From contig JAHDLA010000017.1 of assembly GCA_018436705.1 (NCBI GenBank), positions 1 through 39,211 on the forward strand: a stretch of DNA of 39,211 nt, read 5' to 3'. Below, piece after piece: positions 25,935 through 34,634 of this stretch. The position numbers and the translations under genes were made by a program. Position 1 is the stretch's first letter. Every line of letters starts with the position of its first letter. Below the pieces are notes generated by a model that was given only the letters and a program-made list of their open reading frames with translations, searched no databases and was not told the origin of the DNA. The DNA comes from Sedimentibacter sp. GTDB taxonomy: Bacteria; Bacillota; Clostridia; Tissierellales; Sedimentibacteraceae.

Positions 25935-27843
25935 ATATTCTACCTCCCATTTTATTCATATTGTATATTTCATCTTTTTTTAAGAAAATTATCGACAAAG
26001 GCGGCAATTTTATAGAAATGTGTGAATCAAAGCCGTGCATACCGCCTTCGGATGAAGTAATTTTAGTGCTGTTTCCCGTTCCTGTTCCTCCAAATCTTGA
26101 AGCATTACTATTAAATATTTCTGTATATGTTCCACGTTCTGCTCCTACCATGTAGTTACTTCTTTCGACCGGTGAAAAGTTAATTACGGCAATCAATTCA
26201 TTACCTTTCTTATTAATTCTTTTAAATGCAATTATGTTTTGTTCATAATCGTCATTAGAGATCCATTTAAAGCCGTCCCATGAATAATCTATTTCCCAAA
26301 GTTCGGAATGATCAAGATAAAATTCATTTAAGACTTTAATATATATGTTCAATTTATTGTGATATTCATAATTTTTCATAAACCATTCCACTTCTTTGTT
26401 ATGATCCCACTCAGTGAATTGTCCTATTTCATATCCCATAAAGTTTAATTTTTTCCCAGGATGAGCAGCCATAAATCCAAGAAGAACCCTTACATTTGCG
26501 AATTTCTCTTCATAGGATCCGGGCATTTTATTAAGTATTGATTTTTTCCCGTGGACAACCTCGTCATGAGATAAGGGAAGTATGAAGTTTTCGCTGAAAG
26601 CGTAATGAAGGGAGAACGTAATATTTTTATGTTTGTATTTTCTGAAAAACGGATCTGTTTCCATATATTCTAAAATATCATTCATCCATCCCATATTCCA
26701 CTTGAAGTTAAATCCGAGCCCCCCAAGGTATGGAGGTTTTGTAACCATAGGCCATGCGGTTGATTCTTCTGCAATCATCATCGTGTCAGGATGAAGTTTT
26801 AAAACTGTTTCATTAAGGTTTTTTAAAAAAGCTATTGCTTCCAGGTTTTCATTTCCCCCATATTTGTTTGGAATCCATTCGCCTTCTTTTTTGTCGTAAT
26901 TTAGATATAATATTGAGCTTACGGCATCTACTCTTAAACCATCAATATGGTACTCTTCAATCCAAAAAAGTGCATTAGATATTAAAAAAGAGCAAACCTC
27001 CGGTTTTCTGTAATCAAATTTGTGAGTTCCCCAACCTTTGTTTTCTCTGAGCCAAGCATCTTTGTATTCATATAGACAGCTGCCATCAAACATATACAAG
27101 CCGTGGGCATCCTTGGGAAAATGTGCAGGTACCCAGTCAAGGATGACTCCTATTCCATTTTGATGACATTTATCAATTAAAAATTTATAATCCTCAGGAT
27201 TGCCAAGACGTTTTGTAGGTGCATAGTATCCTGAGATCTGGTAGCCCCAGGATCCGTCAAATGGATGCTCCATTATAGGCATCAATTCAATATGAGTAAA
27301 GTTATGCTCTTTAACATGTTCAATAAGAGGTTGGACAATTTCTTTGCATGAAAGAAGGCTCCCGTCATCTTTGCGTTTCCATGAAGACAGATTCAATTCA
27401 TATATATTTAAAGGCTTTTCATATATGTTTATTGATTTTTTATATGCTTGCCATCTGTCATCATTCCAGTTGTAATTATTTGTGGGATAAACTATGGATG
27501 CGGTGTCCTGTTTTGTCTGAGATGAGAATGCGTAGGGGTCGGACTTATATGTATCTATTCCTTCTCTGGTTGTTATCAAATACTTGTAGAAATCGCCGGA
27601 ATTTAAGTGGGGGATGTATAATTCCCAAATGCCGCTGTTTTTAATTATGTTCATTTTGTGCAGCTCGTTTTTTTGCCAGCCGTTAAAATCACCTACAACG
27701 TATACTGCTTTTGCTTCCGGTGCCCATACTCTGAAGGTGGTGCCGGAGCCGGTCTCTGTAATATGAGAGCCTAAAAACTTATATGAATAGTAGTTTGTGC
27801 CCTGATGAAATAGATATATTGGAAGTTCATGGGTATTTTTCAT
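25921..27843 (-). CDS. glgB: 1,4-alpha-glucan branching enzyme (GH13)
   Basis: A 640-residue branching enzyme. The N-terminal CBM48 domain ([22 protein letters not shown]) is followed by the catalytic barrel, with nucleophile Asp306 in [13 protein letters not shown] and acid/base Glu359 in MMIAEEST. Their 53-residue spacing equals that of the E. coli enzyme. [15 protein letters not shown] holds the third Asp. The extra N1 domain of longer GlgB proteins is absent, as usual in Firmicutes. It is the first gene of the operon; GCGGAGAG precedes the ATG. Confidence 0.96.
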   Translation of the reverse strand: MKNTHELPIYLFHQGTNYYSYKFLGSHITETGSGTTFRVWAPEAKAVYVVGDFNGWQKNELHKMNIIKNSGIWELYIPHLNSGDFYKYLITTREGIDTYKSDPYAFSSQTKQDTASIVYPTNNYNWNDDRWQAYKKSINIYEKPLNIYELNLSSWKRKDDGSLLSCKEIVQPLIEHVKEHNFTHIELMPIMEHPFDGSWGYQISGYYAPTKRLGNPEDYKFLIDKCHQNGIGVILDWVPAHFPKDAHGLYMFDGSCLYEYKDAWLRENKGWGTHKFDYRKPEVCSFLISNALFWIEEYHIDGLRVDAVSSILYLNYDKKEGEWIPNKYGGNENLEAIAFLKNLNETVLKLHPDTMMIAEESTAWPMVTKPPYLGGLGFNFKWNMGWMNDILEYMETDPFFRKYKHKNITFSLHYAFSENFILPLSHDEVVHGKKSILNKMPGSYEEKFANVRVLLGFMAAHPGKKLNFMGYEIGQFTEWDHNKEVEWFMKNYEYHNKLNIYIKVLNEFYLDHSELWEIDYSWDGFKWISNDDYEQNIIAFKRINKKGNELIAVINFSPVERSNYMVGAERGTYTEIFNSNASRFGGTGTGNSTKITSSEGGMHGFDSHISIKLPPLSIIFLKKDEIYNMNKMGGRIYEII

Positions 27844-27878
27844 AATACTCTCCGCTAAAATTAGTTAAGACACTTTAT

Positions 27879-27907
27879 ATTATAAGTATACCACTATATT
27901 ACCAAAA
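27879..27907 (-). promoter_or_regulatory. Predicted promoter of the glycogen operon
   Basis: On the minus strand TTTTGG (27907-27902), 17-bp spacer, TATAAT (27884-27879). The -10 is consensus, the -35 weak, which suggests an activator or moderate expression. The start would be about 30 nt before the glgB ATG. Confidence 0.45.
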
Positions 27908-28035
27908 CGAAACTAAAAATAATGTAAAAAAAGTTGTTATGCAATTTCTGCTCAGATTACCTATGTCCTCTTTGGCATATAAATAAAAAATCTTTTTGTA
28001 CACATGCAAATACAAAAGAAATTTGTTAAATGGAC

Positions 28036-28088
28036 CCTCCATTATACCACCAGACTTTTGAGATGTGATAAAATTGGTACGATGGAGG
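28036..28088 (+). promoter_or_regulatory. Inverted repeat covering the MerR gene ribosome site
   Basis: CCTCCATTATACC (28036-28048) and GGTACGATGGAGG (28076-28088) are inverted repeats matching at 11 of 13 positions. The right arm contains the GGAGG of the following gene. If both arms are transcribed, the hairpin would hide the ribosome site; at DNA level it could be an operator. Confidence 0.5.
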
Positions 28089-28097
28089 TAATGATAT

Positions 28098-28841
28098 ATG
28101 AATACATATAAAACTTCGGAAGTTGCAAAGATTATCGGAATACACCCGAATACAGTCCGCTTTTACGAAAAATGGGGCCTGATACCAAAAGCAGAGCGTA
28201 AATCTAATGGTTACAGGGTGTTTACGGATTTTCATATAGAACAGCTTAGACTTGCCAGAATCGCTTTTAAGACAGAGGTGCTTCAGAGCGGTCTGAGAAA
28301 AAAGATTGTGGAAACAGTTAAAGTTTCTGCAAGTGGAGATTTTGACAAGGCTATAATTTTGGCAAGTGAGTATTTGAGCCAGATACACGATGAACAAAAA
28401 AAGGCTGAGGAAGCAATTGACATAGCAAAGCAGGTTTTAGGTGGCAAGGCAGCAGCGAATAATCTTTGCTTAAAACGGAAAGAAGTTTCGGAGCATCTAA
28501 ATATTTCTATGGATACCCTCCGAAATTGGGAGCTTAATGGTTTGCTTCGGATAAAACGTAAGCAAAACGGATACCGTTTTTACACAGGAGAAGATGTAAA
28601 ACGATTGAAAATAATAAGGACGTTTCGGTGCGCTAATTATTCATTAGAAGCGATTTTGCGTATGCTTAATGCACTTTCGGACAACCCGCAGGCGAACATA
28701 AAACAAGTGCTTAATACGCCCAAAGATGATACGGACATCATTTCTGCCTGCGATAGGCTTATTGTATCCTTACAGATAGCTGCAAAAAATGCGGAAATAA
28801 TGGTGGATATTCTTATGGATATTAAAAGAAGATTTTCTTAA
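28098..28841 (+). CDS. MerR-family regulator with two DNA-binding domains
   Basis: A 247-residue protein with two MerR-type winged helix-turn-helix domains. The first (residues about 3-70) reads YKTSEVAKIIGIHPNTVRFY followed by EKWGLIPKAERKSNGYRVFT. The second (about 125-190) reads LKRKEVSEHLNISMDTLRNW followed by ELNGLLRIKRKQNGYRFYTG. A helical linker joins them and a short helical tail follows. TGGAGGT precedes the ATG. MerR proteins normally dimerise through a coiled coil, so a tandem protein may bind as a pseudo-dimer. The adjacent ABC transporter pair, and a promoter with a 19-bp spacer before it, suggest it controls export of a toxic compound it senses. Codons look more GC-rich than in neighbours, hinting at transfer. 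Confidence 0.85.
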   Translation: MNTYKTSEVAKIIGIHPNTVRFYEKWGLIPKAERKSNGYRVFTDFHIEQLRLARIAFKTEVLQSGLRKKIVETVKVSASGDFDKAIILASEYLSQIHDEQKKAEEAIDIAKQVLGGKAAANNLCLKRKEVSEHLNISMDTLRNWELNGLLRIKRKQNGYRFYTGEDVKRLKIIRTFRCANYSLEAILRMLNALSDNPQANIKQVLNTPKDDTDIISACDRLIVSLQIAAKNAEIMVDILMDIKRRFS

Positions 28842-28850
28842 CCCTACATC

Positions 28851-28881
28851 TTAACACCAACCTTCTTTGAACTGATAAGGT
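28851..28881 (+). promoter_or_regulatory. MerR-type promoter of the ABC transporter genes
   Basis: TTAACA (28851-28856) and TAAGGT (28876-28881) are separated by 19 bp. The long spacer carries the dyad ACCTT (28860-28864) / AAGGT (28877-28881), the layout of promoters that MerR proteins activate by DNA twisting. The -10 is a poor consensus match. Confidence 0.45.
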
Positions 28882-28914
28882 AGTAAGACGACAACAGAAA
28901 AAGGAGGATTAAAG

Positions 28915-29649
28915 ATGGATGAAATTATCAGTGTAAGGCGGCTTTCAAAATCGTATGGCAAGCTGGCGGCAATTCAAAATTTGGATTTGTCGGTAAAGCA
29001 AGGAACGGTTTTCGGGCTGCTTGGTGCGAATGGTGCAGGAAAAAGCACAACTATTGAATGTATCTTAGGCACAAAGAAGCCCGATTCAGGGGAAATTTCC
29101 ATTTTTGGAATGAGTCCGCTTCGGCAACGAAAACAAATTTTTGAAGATATCGGAGTACAGTTTCAAGAAGCAAATTACCAAGATAAGGTGACGGTATCGG
29201 AATTGTGCGAGGTAACACAATCACTTTATAAGAGTGCAGCAGACTATCGAGAGCTGTTAAAGCAATTTGGTATTTTCGATAATGCAAAAAATTTGGTCAA
29301 AGAGCTTTCGGGAGGACAACGGCAAAAGTTATTTATAGTTTTGGCTCTTATACCCAATCCGAAGATTGTTTTCTTAGACGAGCTGACAACAGGGCTTGAT
29401 GCAAAAGCCAGGCGGGAGGTATGGAAAATCTTATTTGACCTCAAAAGAAAAGGATTGACAATCTTCTTGACCTCTCATTTTATGGAAGAGGTAGAAGTGT
29501 TATGCGATACCATTTGCATACTCAAAAAAGGAAAAGCTGCCTTTTACGGGACAGTGAAAGAAGCTGTTGCAGGCAGCCCCTTTGATAAATTTGAAAATGC
29601 TTATTTATGGTACTCTGATGATGAGGTAACTGACTATGAGAACATTTAG
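28915..29649 (+). CDS. ABC transporter ATP-binding protein
   Basis: A 244-residue ATPase of the DrrA-like/ABC-2 class. Walker A GANGAGKST, signature LSGGQRQKL and Walker B IVFLDELTTGLD are present, with the Q-loop in DIGVQFQEANYQ. AAAGGAGGATTAAAG precedes the ATG. The last 14 bp overlap the permease gene, so the two form one unit under the tandem MerR regulator. Likely exports a drug, peptide or lipid; the substrate cannot be read from sequence. Confidence 0.93.
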   Translation: MDEIISVRRLSKSYGKLAAIQNLDLSVKQGTVFGLLGANGAGKSTTIECILGTKKPDSGEISIFGMSPLRQRKQIFEDIGVQFQEANYQDKVTVSELCEVTQSLYKSAADYRELLKQFGIFDNAKNLVKELSGGQRQKLFIVLALIPNPKIVFLDELTTGLDAKARREVWKILFDLKRKGLTIFLTSHFMEEVEVLCDTICILKKGKAAFYGTVKEAVAGSPFDKFENAYLWYSDDEVTDYENI

Positions 29650-30379
29650 GACAATGCTTAAAAATGAGTTGAAGCTCTCCTTGCGGGGCATGGATATGAT
29701 CATCTTTGCTATCTGTATGCCGCTTGTGGTTTTGATTATACTTGGTATTATTTATGGTAATAAACCCGCTTTTGATGGTGCGGAATACACTTTTCTGGAA
29801 CAATCTTTTGGAGCCTTAACTACTATTGCCATTTGTGCGGGTGGTGTAATGGGTCTGCCTTTAGTGGTATCCGATTACCGAATCAGAAAAATATTGAAGC
29901 GTTTTAAGGTAACACCTGTCAGCCCTGCGATAATTTTGGCAGTGCATGTTGTGATATACATGATTTACTCGGTTGTTTCTTTGGTATTGCTTTATGCTGT
30001 TTCGGCTATCTTTTTCGGTTTTCAAATGGGCGGTTCTTTGCTGGCTTTTCTTGGCGGTTATATGTTGGTAATGCTGTCAATGTTCAGCATTGGTATGATG
30101 GTTGGCGGGATTTCCCCAAACTCTCAAATAGCAAGCGCTATTGCAAGTTTGCTATATTTCCCAATGCTTATTTTTTCTGGAGCAACTGTGCCGTATGAGG
30201 TGATGCCGAGTGCACTACAAAAGGCAGCCGATATTTTACCTCTGACACAGGGCATAAAAATTTTGAAAGCCGCATCTTTAGGGCTTACAATTGAAAGCGT
30301 GTTCATTCCTGTTATAGTTATGTTGATATTCGCTACTGTTTGCATTGGTGTGTCGCTTCGGTTTTTTAAATGGGAATAA
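29636..30379 (+). CDS. ABC-2 type transporter permease
   Basis: A 247-residue membrane protein with six hydrophobic segments, in the ABC-2 layout: an N-terminal helix (IIFAICMPLVVLIILGIIYG), a long pair in the middle, and ILPLTQGIKILKAASLGL before the last helix. The motif region SLLYFPMLIFSGATVPYEVM is typical of DrrB-like permeases. Start ATG 29636 lies within the 3' end of the ATPase gene, eight bases after GAGGT. Works with the ATPase as a two-plus-two exporter. Confidence 0.9.
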   Translation: MRTFRTMLKNELKLSLRGMDMIIFAICMPLVVLIILGIIYGNKPAFDGAEYTFLEQSFGALTTIAICAGGVMGLPLVVSDYRIRKILKRFKVTPVSPAIILAVHVVIYMIYSVVSLVLLYAVSAIFFGFQMGGSLLAFLGGYMLVMLSMFSIGMMVGGISPNSQIASAIASLLYFPMLIFSGATVPYEVMPSALQKAADILPLTQGIKILKAASLGLTIESVFIPVIVMLIFATVCIGVSLRFFKWE

Positions 30380-30387
30380 TGAATTAA

Positions 30388-30507
30388 GAAGAGTGGATTT
30401 TATGCCCTGTCTGCGGTAGTAAGACTTGCAACCAAATCAGAGATCAGACACTTCAGATGCAGAAAAAAAACGGTATAGCCACAAAGACTATACCGTTTTT
30501 TGATTGA
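30388..30507 (+). pseudogene. Decayed cysteine-rich KTR-type small protein remnant
   Basis: An open frame without start codon reads EEWILCPVCGSKTCNQIRDQ, then drifts into unrelated residues through a terminator to TGA at 30505-30507. The opening strongly resembles the small cysteine-rich KTR-domain proteins (CPVCG..KTR..IR.DT..) carried beside resistance genes on Firmicute mobile elements. Here the expected initiating Met is lost, the KTR arginine is Cys and the second CPKC cluster is missing. It supports the view that the MerR-ABC cassette came from a mobile element. Confidence 0.5.
30465..30501 (+). terminator. Intrinsic terminator of the MerR-ABC cassette
   Basis: AAAAAACGGTATAG (30465-30478) and CTATACCGTTTTTT (30488-30501) form a perfect 14-bp stem with a 9-nt loop and a T tract. 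The A-rich 5' side makes it potentially bidirectional, serving also the minus-strand lipoprotein gene. Confidence 0.9.
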
Positions 30508-30564
30508 GGCCGCCCCTGTCTTCTCCACATAAAGAAGTGAAGGGACAAATGCACCTTTTTAGTA

Positions 30565-31416
30565 CTAATTAAAATTAATATCTCCAACACCGGTTTTTAA
30601 TTTAATCTTGGTGAGGCCATCCTTATTTTTTTCGGTTCGTTCATTTCCCATAAATTCACTTATTTCAGCTTCATAGCTGGAATCCTTAGGTACTTTTAAG
30701 CTTATGTCTCCAACGTCAGTTACTGCTTTTATGCTTTCAGCTCCTGTTATGTCGTTGAATACAACATTGATGTCGCCTGTATTTGTAGTAAATTCTGAAC
30801 TTTTATCGGCAGAAGCTTCGGATACGACTATTTCACCTACATTTGTTATGATATTGTAGGAAGATTTCGAATTTTTAATGGTGATGTTCCCAACATTGTT
30901 GGAAATGTCAAATTCTCCGTTAATTTTTTCGACGAATATATCGCCGATATTTGATGAAATAATTATATTGTTGATATTGTTGGGAACAGCAATTTTTAAG
31001 TCGGTAGATATATTGGTATCATCAATTTTTATCTCTTTAAAAGAAGTATTTATATCAATTGAATCAGAAGTTGTTTCAATAGAATAGATGAAGTCAGAAA
31101 CCAGCTGTTCTGATTTTTCTGTTGATCCTGTTTTAGCAGCAATATTCAAATCAATGGTTGCTTCATCTGAATCACTTGTTGTAATGTCTATATTTCCAAC
31201 AGAGTTTGTAACCTTTAACATGCTTAACCCCGCAGCATTTATACTGTGAGATTCCATGCGCTCAGCTTTTTCATTACCCACTGTATTAACAAGCACTTCT
31301 GTGAGCTTATCTGTCACATCCTTTACTTTGTCTTCGTCTACTTCATTAATGGATGTACAGCCGTTTAGTGAGGATACAGCTAATACTACTAATAATAAAC
31401 TTATTATTTTTTTCAT
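30565..31416 (-). CDS. DUF4097-type beta-repeat lipoprotein
   Basis: A 283-residue lipoprotein. The signal peptide MKKIISLLLVVLAVSSLNGC ends in a lipobox with the lipidated Cys at residue 20. From about residue 70 the chain repeats short GDI-centred units (VTNSVGNIDITTSDS, ISSNIGDIFVEKINGEFDIS, NNVGNITIKNSKS, TNTGDINVVFND, TDVGDISLKVPKDS, TGVGDINFN), the pattern of the DUF4097/adhesin-like beta-helix family, which includes LiaG-like proteins. AAAGGGG precedes the ATG. It follows a GntR-ABC unit by 34 bp in the same direction, so it may report or buffer envelope stress handled by that transporter. Function unknown. Confidence 0.82.
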   Translation of the reverse strand: MKKIISLLLVVLAVSSLNGCTSINEVDEDKVKDVTDKLTEVLVNTVGNEKAERMESHSINAAGLSMLKVTNSVGNIDITTSDSDEATIDLNIAAKTGSTEKSEQLVSDFIYSIETTSDSIDINTSFKEIKIDDTNISTDLKIAVPNNINNIIISSNIGDIFVEKINGEFDISNNVGNITIKNSKSSYNIITNVGEIVVSEASADKSSEFTTNTGDINVVFNDITGAESIKAVTDVGDISLKVPKDSSYEAEISEFMGNERTEKNKDGLTKIKLKTGVGDINFN

Positions 31417-31450
31417 AAATTACCCCTTTGATTTAATTTATTTACGAGTA

Positions 31451-32215
31451 TTACAGATTTATCTTATGTTCAAGAAGATACCCTGAACAAAGCGTTAATA
31501 CAATTATTTGTACAATTGAAACGATGTTAATTGGAAGAAGTATATAAACTAATTCTGAAGCAGTTGGGTACGAAGCAAATGAACTGTAATATGTTGGTAA
31601 AAGGTCAAACAGTTCAGAAGAAATAGTTGAAAGAAGCCAGTTAAGAAGAAGAAAGATTAAAAAACTGAGTGCTCCTCCAAATTTTATTTCTGAAAATATA
31701 CTTTTCCTTATAGTCATTGCGGTGTAGGCAGTAGTTAAAAAGCTTATTAGGAAAAGCAGAGCCGTGATTAAAAACATAAATATATGACCTAAGTTTAATC
31801 CAAAGTTTCCCGATATAAGTTTATTCACAACAACAATAATTTCATTTATTTTTATCATGTTTCCTGATTTATATATAATGTAGGAACCGTTAATCAGTAT
31901 ATATATAAAGTACGTAAATAATATTGCAAATCCTTCAATTACAGCTGTAAAAAGCTTTGATACAATTATTTTGTAACCGCTGTTTGGAGTCATAAACAGC
32001 ATATATCCAGATTTTTTATTTAAATCGTCACTATACATTTTCAAAATATCTACAGTATATAGAATACCTACTACTATTGGAAACAAAGAAATAAACAAGA
32101 TGCTTCCGGACTCGTTGTTTAAAATTAACAGTATATTTGCTGCTAATGATGCTACTGCGGTAATCAGCAGAAGCCTAGATTTTTTAATGAATTCATATTT
32201 TATTAAGTTAAGCAT
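31451..32215 (-). CDS. ABC transporter permease of the GntR-controlled unit
   Basis: A 254-residue membrane protein with six or so hydrophobic segments (LLLITAVASLAANILLIL, ILFISLFPIVVGILYTV, FAILFTYFIYILING, IFMFLITALLFLISFLTT, GALSFLIFLLLNWLLS, IVSIVQIIVLTLCSGYLL). I chose the ATG at 32215 with AGGAGG nine bases upstream over the longer frame to 32245; it overlaps the ATPase stop by 8 bp. Resembles permeases of YtrB/bacitracin-type exporters, without a firm family assignment. Confidence 0.8.
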   Translation of the reverse strand: MLNLIKYEFIKKSRLLLITAVASLAANILLILNNESGSILFISLFPIVVGILYTVDILKMYSDDLNKKSGYMLFMTPNSGYKIIVSKLFTAVIEGFAILFTYFIYILINGSYIIYKSGNMIKINEIIVVVNKLISGNFGLNLGHIFMFLITALLFLISFLTTAYTAMTIRKSIFSEIKFGGALSFLIFLLLNWLLSTISSELFDLLPTYYSSFASYPTASELVYILLPINIVSIVQIIVLTLCSGYLLEHKINL

Positions 32216-32906
32216 TTTTAAAAACCTCCTTATATATTCCCTCAACAGACATTCCTTTAGATATTCTCAGTTCTTCAGTCTCGCCTGATAGTTCAATATT
32301 GCCATTTTTAATGAACATAACAGAATCAAGTATTTTTTCTATTTCACTGACCAAATGAGTGGATATTACTATTGTTTTACTTTCGTTGTACGTCCTTGTT
32401 ATCAAATCCATAATTATGTCTCTGGACAGTACGTCTACACCATTCAAAGGTTCATCCAGCATATACAAATCAACGTCTCTTGACAATGCCAGGGCAACCT
32501 TTAGTTTTCCAACCAGTCCGGAAGATAGCTTGGAAACTTTAAATTCTTTATCCACATTAATTTCGTTCAATATATTAAATGCATATTCCTCTCGAAAATC
32601 TTTGTACATGTCCGCGTAAAACTTTATGGCATCTTTTACTTTGAAAGATTCACAAATAAAATTTTCGGTTGGCATATACGATAATTCGGACTTGGATTTA
32701 TAGGACAACGGATTACCGTTTAATAAAATTTGTCCTGAAGACTGCTTGTGCAAACCGGCAATAACTTTCATCAATGTTGTTTTACCACTGCCGTTTGGGC
32801 CCAAAAGCCCGTAAATTTTGCCATGCTCCAAATTAAAGCTCACATTATTCAAAGCTGTTTTGCTATTATATTTTTTATTTAGATTTTTTACCTCTAGCAA
32901 TTGCAT
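32208..32906 (-). CDS. ABC transporter ATP-binding protein (YtrB-like)
   Basis: A 232-residue ATPase. Walker A GPNGSGKTT and Walker B LYMLDEPLNGVD are intact; the signature is LSSG (SKLSSGLVGKLKVALALS) in place of LSGG, a common variation in this subfamily. The H-loop is in VISTHLVSE. Its ATG overlaps the stop of the GntR gene as TAATG, so translation is coupled. GntR-YtrA-linked ATPases in Bacillus respond to cell-wall antibiotics; the same is plausible here but not shown. Confidence 0.93.
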   Translation of the reverse strand: MQLLEVKNLNKKYNSKTALNNVSFNLEHGKIYGLLGPNGSGKTTLMKVIAGLHKQSSGQILLNGNPLSYKSKSELSYMPTENFICESFKVKDAIKFYADMYKDFREEYAFNILNEINVDKEFKVSKLSSGLVGKLKVALALSRDVDLYMLDEPLNGVDVLSRDIIMDLITRTYNESKTIVISTHLVSEIEKILDSVMFIKNGNIELSGETEELRISKGMSVEGIYKEVFKNA

Positions 32907-33274
32907 TATACATTTTCCTCCATACTATTGTCTTCTTCAATAAATTTAATCATATCTTTTTTTGTGTATCCTATCTGATGCATTCCGCTAGTGAACATTT
33001 TTATCAACTTTTCAGCCATTTCATATCTCAAACGGTCGATTTTTTCAGGATTTTCAGTAATAAAAGTTCCCAGCCCTCTTTTAGTAAACAAAATTTCTTC
33101 CATTTCCATCTCCTTATAAACTCTTGCGACTGTATTAAAATTGATACCAAGCTCATTAGCAAAATCTCTCGAGGACGGCATTTTATCTCCGAGGTTAAGT
33201 TTTTTTGAAACTATATCCTGCTTTATTTTTTCCATAACCTGCAAATAAATTGGTATGTTATTGTTAAATTTCAT
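32906..33274 (-). CDS. GntR-family regulator, YtrA type
   Basis: A 122-residue repressor. The N-terminal wHTH (NIPIYLQVMEKIKQDIVSKK, then KMPSSRDFANELGINFNTVA) is followed by only a short dimerisation tail, the compact architecture of the YtrA subfamily. It is the first gene of a four-gene minus-strand unit (GntR, ATPase, permease, lipoprotein) and is expected to repress its own promoter until an inducer, often a cell-envelope antibiotic, appears. TGAGACATG has only a weak ribosome site (GGGTGAG). Confidence 0.9.
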   Translation of the reverse strand: MKFNNNIPIYLQVMEKIKQDIVSKKLNLGDKMPSSRDFANELGINFNTVARVYKEMEMEEILFTKRGLGTFITENPEKIDRLRYEMAEKLIKMFTSGMHQIGYTKKDMIKFIEEDNSMEENV

Positions 33275-33297
33275 GTCTCACCCACTCAATCATAGTA

Positions 33298-33344
33298 TAT
33301 TAGTATCATAGTTAAATAGTACACTAATACTTTTTTAAAGTCAA
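33298..33344 (-). promoter_or_regulatory. Promoter and likely GntR operator of the YtrA-type unit
   Basis: Minus strand TTGACT (33344-33339), 17-bp spacer, TACTAT (33321-33316). An inverted repeat, TATTAGT (33298-33304 on plus) with ACTAATA (33323-33329), straddles the -10, an ideal spot for autorepression. Confidence 0.65.
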
Positions 33345-33396
33345 CTACTTTTGTGTTAATAAATTGTAACAATGTTGATTAGATTATTCATAATTC

Positions 33397-33425
33397 TTGA
33401 CACAAAATTATTAAAGGTATATACT
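33397..33425 (+). promoter_or_regulatory. Promoter of the class V aminotransferase gene
   Basis: TTGACA (33397-33402), 17-bp spacer, TATACT (33420-33425). The predicted leader is about 80 nt; I see no RNA structure in it. Confidence 0.7.
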
Positions 33426-33514
33426 TCAAGCAACTATTTTTAAGGAACAGATAACTAATCGAATAAAGTATAATAAATGAGATAATTATATTTTTTAATT
33501 ATTATGGAGGGTTT

Positions 33515-34588
33515 ATGCGTAAAAAATTATTTATTCCCGGACCTGTTGAAGTAAAGCAGGAGATATTAAATAAAATGGCAACTCCTATGATTGGACATAG
33601 AAGTAAGGAAGCTTCAAAACTACAAAGAGATATATCGGATAAATTGAGAAAATTATTTTATACAGAAAATGAAATACTTCTTTCTACCTCCTCTGGAAGT
33701 GGGTTGATGGAGGCTGCAGTTCGCTGCTGTACTAAAAATAGAGCTGCTGTTTTCTCAATAGGATCTTTTGGAGACAGATGGCATGAAATGGCGAGGTCGA
33801 ATGGAATTGAAGCTGATCTTTTTAAATCAGAGACTGGCGGAATTACAGAGCCGGAAATTGTTGACGAAGTGTTGTCAACTGGAAAATATGACTTGATAAC
33901 AGTAACTCACAATGAAACTTCAACAGGAGTTATGAATCCACTAGAAGAAATCAGCAATGTTGTAAGAAAATATCCAGATGTAATATTTTGTGTAGATACT
34001 GTAAGTTCTGCTGGAGGAGTGAAAGTCGAAGTTGATAAACTTAAAATAGATATTTGCATTACTTCTTCACAAAAAGCTCTCGGACTTCCTCCTGGGCTTT
34101 CCATATGTACTGTATCTGAAAGAGCTGTTGAAAAAGCAAGAGGTGTTAAAAACAGGGGATACTATTTGGATTTAGTTAGTCTGTATGATGCTATAAAGAA
34201 AAAAGATTACCAATATCCTTCAACTCCAAATTTGTCTCTGATGTTTGCGCTTGATTACCAGCTTGACCGTATAATGCAAGAAGGGTTGGATAACAGGTTC
34301 AAACGTCACCAGGAGATGGCCGAATACACAAGAGAGTGGGCAAAGCGAAACTTTGAGTTATTTGCTGAGGAAAAATATGCTTCTGTAACTTTGACTACAA
34401 TTAAAAACACCAGAGGAACAAGTGTTAAGGACCTTAATGAAGAACTTGGGAAAAAGGGTTTTGCTATATCTAACGGTTACGGAGAATTGAAGGAGAAAAC
34501 TTTCAGAATTGCGCATATGGCAGACTTGGATTTGAATGATCTAAAAGAATTGCTCACAGTAATTGAGGAGATTTTATCCATTTCTTGA
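33515..34588 (+). CDS. Class V aminotransferase (alanine-glyoxylate/serine-pyruvate type)
   Basis: A 357-residue PLP enzyme. MRKKLFIPGPVEVKQEILNK and MIGHRSKEA at the N-terminus and the PLP lysine Lys187 in SSQKALGLPPGLS are typical of the AGXT/serine-pyruvate group within class V (fold type I). FCVDTVSSAGGVKVEVDKL supplies the PLP-pyridine Asp. Substrates may be serine, alanine, glyoxylate or a phosphonate amine; I cannot decide. TGGAGGG precedes the ATG and its own promoter lies upstream. The downstream birA homologue follows after 46 bp, so a shared transcript is likely. Confidence 0.87.
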   Translation: MRKKLFIPGPVEVKQEILNKMATPMIGHRSKEASKLQRDISDKLRKLFYTENEILLSTSSGSGLMEAAVRCCTKNRAAVFSIGSFGDRWHEMARSNGIEADLFKSETGGITEPEIVDEVLSTGKYDLITVTHNETSTGVMNPLEEISNVVRKYPDVIFCVDTVSSAGGVKVEVDKLKIDICITSSQKALGLPPGLSICTVSERAVEKARGVKNRGYYLDLVSLYDAIKKKDYQYPSTPNLSLMFALDYQLDRIMQEGLDNRFKRHQEMAEYTREWAKRNFELFAEEKYASVTLTTIKNTRGTSVKDLNEELGKKGFAISNGYGELKEKTFRIAHMADLDLNDLKELLTVIEEILSIS

Positions 34589-34634
34589 CGAGAAAATTCC
34601 TTTATAGTAATATAGTCTGGAAATGAGGGATATA

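Noticed and set aside
30502..30564. Possible insertion-sequence end next to the KTR fragment
   Set aside because: Some GC-rich sequence is visible, but I found no inverted terminal repeat or target duplication.
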